64,000 nucleotides of DNA from Tundrisphaera lichenicola. Its GTDB lineage: Bacteria; Planctomycetota; Planctomycetia; Isosphaerales; Isosphaeraceae. Location of the stretch: NCBI RefSeq assembly GCF_051175385.1, contig NZ_CP195106.1, forward strand, positions 5,890,001-5,954,000. Reading direction: 5' to 3'. Made by a program: the position numbers and the translations under genes. The notes under the pieces were generated by a model. That model was not told where the DNA came from, did no database searches, and saw nothing but the letters and a program-made list of their open reading frames with translations. Positions 59,779 through 64,000 of this stretch are shown here, one piece after another (the first letter of the stretch is position 1; each line of letters opens with the position of its first letter).

Positions 59779-62700
59779 ATGTCCCAACGGGCCGGGCACG
59801 CACCTACCAACTTCCTGATCTCGATCCTGGCCGTGGCTCTCCTGTCCCCGGTCGGATCGGCGCAAGGTCCTCTGAAGCCGGAAAGTGACCCGGCCGTAGC
59901 GATCGAATTGTGGAGTCATGGCGATCACCCGGCACGAATTCGGGCACTTCGCAAACTCTGCCGGTCGGCCGACGTTGATGCCTCGGTCGTCCCCCTGTTG
60001 ATCCCGGGGCTGTCCGATCCCGACCCGAGAATCCGAGCCGGAACCGCCGACGTCCTCCGACGAATCGGCCAACCTGCTCGCCAGGCGGCTCCCGCTCTCT
60101 TGAACGCACTCGATGACCCGGATCGCGATGTTCGCGATTCGGTCGCGTTGGCCCTCGCCGCGACGGACCCGGACCCGAAGCGTCTGATCCCGTCATTCGT
60201 CTCCCATCTCAAGGCCAGGACGGATCGATATGCTGCCTCGGCCATGAAGGCCCTGGAGGAAATTGGCGAGCCGGTCATCCCCGCGATCATCGAGATCTTG
60301 AACGGCGAAAATCCCGCCTCACGTCGTCATGCCTGCGAAGCCCTGGTGCGGATCGGCCCCTCGGCGAGGCTCGCCATCCCCGCCCTGATCGAAGCCTTGA
60401 AACGCCCCGACGATTGGACCCGTGACGCTGCCATCGGGACTCTGGGGCAAATCGGTCCCGATGCGGTCGGACCCCTCACGCGTGCCCTGGAAGATCGAGA
60501 TCCGAAGGTCCGAGGTGGCGCGGCCCGGGCACTCGAACATTTAGGCCCTCAGGCCGCGAACGCCGCACCCGCCTTGATCCGGTCCCTGCTCGCACCGGGG
60601 CCGATCGACGAACCGGCACCGGCTCGCGAGTCGGACAACGAGGGTTGGAGAAGGGATGGCGAACCCCGTCCGGCAGGATCCTACGCCGTCCTTCGCGCCA
60701 TCGGCGAGCCCGCAGTCCCGGTGTTGCTGGGTCAGCTCGATCGTCCCGAGATCGAGGCCCGGATCGTCGCCTTGAGGGCGATCGGCTTCCTCGGCGGCGA
60801 CGCGAAGGGAACTGTCCCCCGACTGACGACGCTCCTGTCAGACCCGAAATTGCGAGCCGAGGCCGCCTCGGCTCTTGGAGGGATCGGCCCATCCGCCCGT
60901 CCGGCAATACCCGTCCTGATCACCGCCCTGAAGGATCCCATTCCCGCCTTTCGATCCCGAGTCGCCGAGACGCTGGGCCGGATCGGTTGGTGCGGCCGGA
61001 TGAGACCCTACGTTTACGAAACCGCGGCCCAGTCTGCGATCGATCCATTGATCTCCGCTTTGCAGGATCCCGATCCGAGCGTCCGGGCCGCCGTGGCCAG
61101 AGCGCTAGAAGACATCGGCGATGAGGCTTCGGCCGCCCTTCCCCGTCTTCTGGTATTGCTCGGCGACCCATCGGCTGATGTCCGTCTCGCCTGCTTGAGG
61201 GCCCTCCCTCGACTCGGCGTGGTCCAGTGTCCCGAGGTCGGAACATTTCTCGGACTCTTGAAGGACTCCGACCCAAGAGTTCGGCTGGCCTCGGCAAAAC
61301 TCTTCGGCAATATCGACCTGGGTTCGGATCCTGTGATCTCGGGCCTGCTAGACGCGCTGGACGATCCGAACGCGGACGTGCGGGCCGAGGTGGCCCTCAA
61401 GCTGTCATCCGCCAACGATCGGGAAAGTAGGCTGGAGGACGTCGAACGGCAGAGGGAAGCGAGCCGCCTCACGCTGGCCCGATCCCCCAACGCCGGGGAT
61501 ACGCTCCGGAAGGCACTTGCCGACTCCGATCCTCGCGTGAGAGCCCAGGTGGTTGCAACCCTGTCCCTCTTCCCGAAGGAAGCGGTCGATTCGGTGCCAC
61601 TCATCACCGCCCGTCTCAAGGATATGGACGTGCGGGTCCGCCTGGCCGCCGCGGTTGCGCTGGGGCAATTCAGTGCCGATGCCTCCTCCGCCGAGGCCGA
61701 TCTTAGCAGTGTCCTGAGTGATTTCGAGGGACTGAACGTTAACGACTTCGACGTCTCGTCGAAGGCAGCTCAGGCCCTGCGGGCGATCGGACCGGAGGCG
61801 GAGGCTCGGATGATCGACCGCCTGTTCGTCCTGCTCGCCAGCCCGGAGGAAAAAGTTCGCCGCCACGTCGCCGATACGCTCCAGCACCTGGGAGAGAAGA
61901 TATCGGCCCGCCTCTACCAGGCCATGGTCGACCCGAAATCGCCGAGACTGGTAAAGGCCGAGGTCCTGCACATCCTCGCGGAACGGCACGGGGTTGGAAT
62001 CATGAATGAGGGCGATTCGTTGGGCGATTTCCCGGGGCTTATGCCGAATATCCCCGAGGCACTTCTTACCTTGCACGAGTTGATTCACGATGCCGATTTC
62101 GAGGTCCGCGTCGACGCCCGCAGCCTCTTGGCGACCCTTCAGCGAGGCGGCGAGGAGGCGGCGCGAACGCTTCTGGATGCCGCACGCGCGGAGGACTCGT
62201 TGCGATACTGGGATGTCGAGTCGCTTGCGGAGGCACTATCACCGTCAACGATGAATCTGATGGTGGAGGCGTTGAAGGATTCGGACGAACGGGTCCGGGA
62301 TGCTGCCTCGATGACACTCGCAGCACTCGCCGAAAAGCTGCCGAGGCCAGACGAGGATTCCGATGACGAACCGCTCGAACCGGCCGAGGCCGAGGCTCGC
62401 TCGCGAGGTCTACGCCTCCGAGTCGATGCCGCCGATGCGTTAGTCCCGCTCCTGAAAGATTCCGACCTCCAGGTTCGATGGAACGCAACCTGGGCTCTTT
62501 ATGTCCTGGGTGCGAGCGAGAAGGCCGTCGGCGGGCTCGTCGAGATGGCCGGCGAGGGGACGACCCGCATGCCGCCCGGGACCCAGGTCCGGCTCGCCTC
62601 GTTGCTCGGCAGCGGAAACAGCAACTATTGCGAGTATCCTTCGGATGGAGAGTTCCTACGACTGGGGGCAATTCAAGCACTCGGCGGTTTCGGAGACCTG

Positions 62701-63354
62701 GCGGCCCCTGCGGTCCCGATGCTCATCGAAGCGTTGAGGGATCAAGACTTGAAAATCCGAAGCTACGCCGCCGGGGTCCTTGCGGAAATCGGGCCGAAGG
62801 CTGATGCAGCCATCCCGGAACTGATCCCGCTGCTTCTCTCGAAGGATCGAGGCGAGAGGGTCCCCGGAACGTTGAATACCATCGCGGTCATATTCCGACC
62901 CGATCGCCTGGCGGTCGCGGCGGCGAAGGCTCTCGGAAGGATCGGGCGGGATTCTCGCGAGGCGATCGATGCCCTCGCGAAGGCCCTCGACGACACCGAT
63001 CAGCCGATGCGTTCCGTCGTCGCCCAGGCCCTGGGCGACATCGGACCCAAGGCGGCCCCGGCGATTCCTGCGCTCATCGAAGCCCTGGGCGATCAGGATT
63101 TGTCCGTCGCCGAGCAAGCGGTGTGGGCCCTCGAACGGATCGGAGCCGCATCGGTTCCGGCCCTGATCGAGGCGATCCTTCGACCCGAGCTCGACCTTCG
63201 TCGCCGGGCGATCGAGACGCTCGGCGAGATCGGACCTGACGCGGTGGCGGCTCGACCCGGGTTGATCCGTGCCCGGATGGACCCGGATCCCGAGATCCGA
63301 TCGGCGGCCACTCAAGCCCTCGATCTCATCAACGAGCCCGCTCCTCCCGACTGA
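59779..63354 (+). CDS. Exported 1191-residue HEAT-repeat protein
   Basis: Signal peptide (NFLISILAVALLSPVGSAQ), then about twenty-five to thirty HEAT/PBS-lyase-type repeats across the whole protein, with patterns such as DPDPRIRAGTADVLRRIGQ, DRDPKVRGGAARALEHLG and DPDPSVRAAVARALEDIGDEA. The units resemble one another but differ in DNA sequence. HEAT solenoids are protein-binding scaffolds; no catalytic motif is seen. GGGAGAG lies about 8 bases before ATG 59779. Related exported HEAT proteins are common in planctomycetes; the partner is unknown. Confidence 0.92.
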   Translation: MSQRAGHAPTNFLISILAVALLSPVGSAQGPLKPESDPAVAIELWSHGDHPARIRALRKLCRSADVDASVVPLLIPGLSDPDPRIRAGTADVLRRIGQPARQAAPALLNALDDPDRDVRDSVALALAATDPDPKRLIPSFVSHLKARTDRYAASAMKALEEIGEPVIPAIIEILNGENPASRRHACEALVRIGPSARLAIPALIEALKRPDDWTRDAAIGTLGQIGPDAVGPLTRALEDRDPKVRGGAARALEHLGPQAANAAPALIRSLLAPGPIDEPAPARESDNEGWRRDGEPRPAGSYAVLRAIGEPAVPVLLGQLDRPEIEARIVALRAIGFLGGDAKGTVPRLTTLLSDPKLRAEAASALGGIGPSARPAIPVLITALKDPIPAFRSRVAETLGRIGWCGRMRPYVYETAAQSAIDPLISALQDPDPSVRAAVARALEDIGDEASAALPRLLVLLGDPSADVRLACLRALPRLGVVQCPEVGTFLGLLKDSDPRVRLASAKLFGNIDLGSDPVISGLLDALDDPNADVRAEVALKLSSANDRESRLEDVERQREASRLTLARSPNAGDTLRKALADSDPRVRAQVVATLSLFPKEAVDSVPLITARLKDMDVRVRLAAAVALGQFSADASSAEADLSSVLSDFEGLNVNDFDVSSKAAQALRAIGPEAEARMIDRLFVLLASPEEKVRRHVADTLQHLGEKISARLYQAMVDPKSPRLVKAEVLHILAERHGVGIMNEGDSLGDFPGLMPNIPEALLTLHELIHDADFEVRVDARSLLATLQRGGEEAARTLLDAARAEDSLRYWDVESLAEALSPSTMNLMVEALKDSDERVRDAASMTLAALAEKLPRPDEDSDDEPLEPAEAEARSRGLRLRVDAADALVPLLKDSDLQVRWNATWALYVLGASEKAVGGLVEMAGEGTTRMPPGTQVRLASLLGSGNSNYCEYPSDGEFLRLGAIQALGGFGDLAAPAVPMLIEALRDQDLKIRSYAAGVLAEIGPKADAAIPELIPLLLSKDRGERVPGTLNTIAVIFRPDRLAVAAAKALGRIGRDSREAIDALAKALDDTDQPMRSVVAQALGDIGPKAAPAIPALIEALGDQDLSVAEQAVWALERIGAASVPALIEAILRPELDLRRRAIETLGEIGPDAVAARPGLIRARMDPDPEIRSAATQALDLINEPAPPD

Positions 63355-63483
63355 TTGAAGCTTGCTCGAAAGGGCGGGACTTGGCGGATCGACGCCGAGC
63401 GATCCCGTCAATTCGACTGGTTTCTCGCGGATCGAATCCGTAACGTATTGGGTCTTCGATCTTTTTTCGACATCGAAGCGGCA

Positions 63484-63505
63484 GAGGGCGGGTCGTCCCG
63501 CCCTC
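63484..63505. promoter_or_regulatory. Hairpin in the purH upstream region
   Basis: Perfect 9-bp stem GAGGGCGGG-TCGT-CCCGCCCTC, 26 bases before the purH start. It may be the terminator of the HEAT-repeat gene or part of the purH leader; the following GTTCGCTTCC is not a clear T-tract. Confidence 0.45.
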
Positions 63506-63531
63506 GTTCGCTTCCGGGGAGCAGGCCGATT

Positions 63532-64000
63532 ATGGACGACATCGTCCCGGTCCGTCGGGCGTTGTTGAGCGTCTCGGACAAGCGTGGTTTGATCGAACTG
63601 GCGAAGGCTTTGGCCGCTCGCGGGGTCCACCTGATGGCCAGCGGCGGGACCCGGACCGCGCTCGCCGACGCGGGGCTGGACGTGACCGAGGTCTCGGCTT
63701 ATACCGGCCAGCCCGAGATCCTCGGAGGCCGGGTCAAGACGCTCCACCCCAAGCTCCACGGCGGGATCCTCGCGCGTCGGGAAGTCCCCGGGGACCTCGA
63801 GGCCCTGGAAGCCCAGGGGATCGAGCCGATCGACCTCGTGGTCGTGAACCTCTATCCCTTCGAGGAGACCGTGTCCCGGGCCGGGGTCACCTTCGAGGAG
63901 GCGGTCGAGAACATCGACATCGGCGGGCCGAGCCTGATCCGAGGGGCGGCCAAGAACCATGCCCACGTCGCCGTGGCCACATCGCCCGACCAGTATCCCG
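63532..64000 (+). CDS. purH: Bifunctional AICAR transformylase/IMP cyclohydrolase (N-terminal part, cut by the window end)
   Basis: 156 codons of the IMP cyclohydrolase (MGS-like) domain: RRALLSVSDKRGLIELAKAL, MASGGTRTALADAG, VKTLHPKLHGGILARR, VVVNLYPFEET and ENIDIGGPSLIRGAAKN. These match the PurH N-terminus. The AICAR transformylase domain lies beyond the window. It catalyses the last two steps of IMP synthesis. ATG 63532 is preceded by GGGGAGCAGG. Confidence 0.96.
   Translation, partial: MDDIVPVRRALLSVSDKRGLIELAKALAARGVHLMASGGTRTALADAGLDVTEVSAYTGQPEILGGRVKTLHPKLHGGILARREVPGDLEALEAQGIEPIDLVVVNLYPFEETVSRAGVTFEEAVENIDIGGPSLIRGAAKNHAHVAVATSPDQYP

Overview
This 64-kb window looks like a chromosomal segment of a planctomycete, most likely of the Isosphaeraceae/Gemmatales type. 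The evidence is the high G+C coding, a DUF1559 prepilin-like gene, a TIGR03067 protein, two PEP-CTERM surface proteins, small 'RWSLRALLI/RFTIRSMMI' membrane-anchored proteins, tandem Uma2 nucleases, HEAT-repeat exported proteins, and an extended ECF sigma factor with a membrane anchor. This is inferred from gene content; no rRNA or tRNA gene was seen to fix the taxonomy.

Layout. 1-2.9 kb: the end of a succinate dehydrogenase operon (sdhC end, sdhA, sdhB) closed by a hairpin terminator. 3.2-6.4 kb: an isolated small planctomycete protein, then a type III polyketide synthase followed by a flavoprotein, a probable two-gene phenolic-compound locus. 6.5-11.2 kb: a secreted sialate-O-acetylesterase-like enzyme, then an 817-residue fusion joining an ECF sigma factor through a membrane segment to two STN-like repeats and a Wza-like polysaccharide-export (Poly_export/SLBB) module. 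11.2-12.1 kb: repeat-rich non-coding DNA. 12.1-17.0 kb: arabinose-5-phosphate isomerase (KdsD) followed by a giant OstA/LptA-like protein, suggesting a Kdo/LPS transport locus. 17.1-24.8 kb (minus): a tagatose-bisphosphate-aldolase-like gene, and a probable operon of GntR/YtrA regulator, ABC ATPase, large ABC permease, secreted alpha/beta hydrolase and lipoprotein, with a promoter and operator-like palindrome visible.

25-38.3 kb: a large exported carboxypeptidase-regulatory-domain protein, a small membrane protein, an amino acid permease, a HEAT-repeat exported protein, a zinc-ribbon protein, the RNA-degradation pair RNase R/YhaM-like, a PfkB sugar kinase, an archease without a visible RtcB partner, and a peptidoglycan amidase-like protein. 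38.3-45.1 kb: a long leader with a clear promoter in front of a small lipoprotein and a DUF1559 pilin-like protein, then ComM/YifB ATPase, two tandem Uma2 genes, a DUF3224 protein and a PEP-CTERM protein. 45.5-49.2 kb: a translationally coupled trio of Lhr-type helicase, PdeM-type phosphoesterase and an unknown membrane protein.

49.2-54.1 kb is the accessory stretch: small or hypothetical secreted and membrane proteins, a decayed gene with two in-frame stops, a possible frameshifted gene, a PEP-CTERM protein and an IS66-like transposase remnant. 54.4-59.6 kb returns to a conserved core cluster: phoH, a 7TM-HD phosphohydrolase (PgpH/YqfF), ybeY (third zinc His replaced by Asp) and a CorC/HlyC-type CBS protein. 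59.8-63.4 kb encodes a 1191-residue exported HEAT-repeat protein, and the window ends inside purH.

The strongest candidate for something unusual is the sigma factor-to-polysaccharide-export fusion, with the giant LptA-like protein, the type III PKS pair and the coupled helicase-phosphoesterase-membrane trio as secondary candidates. Several palindromic repeat families lie between genes.
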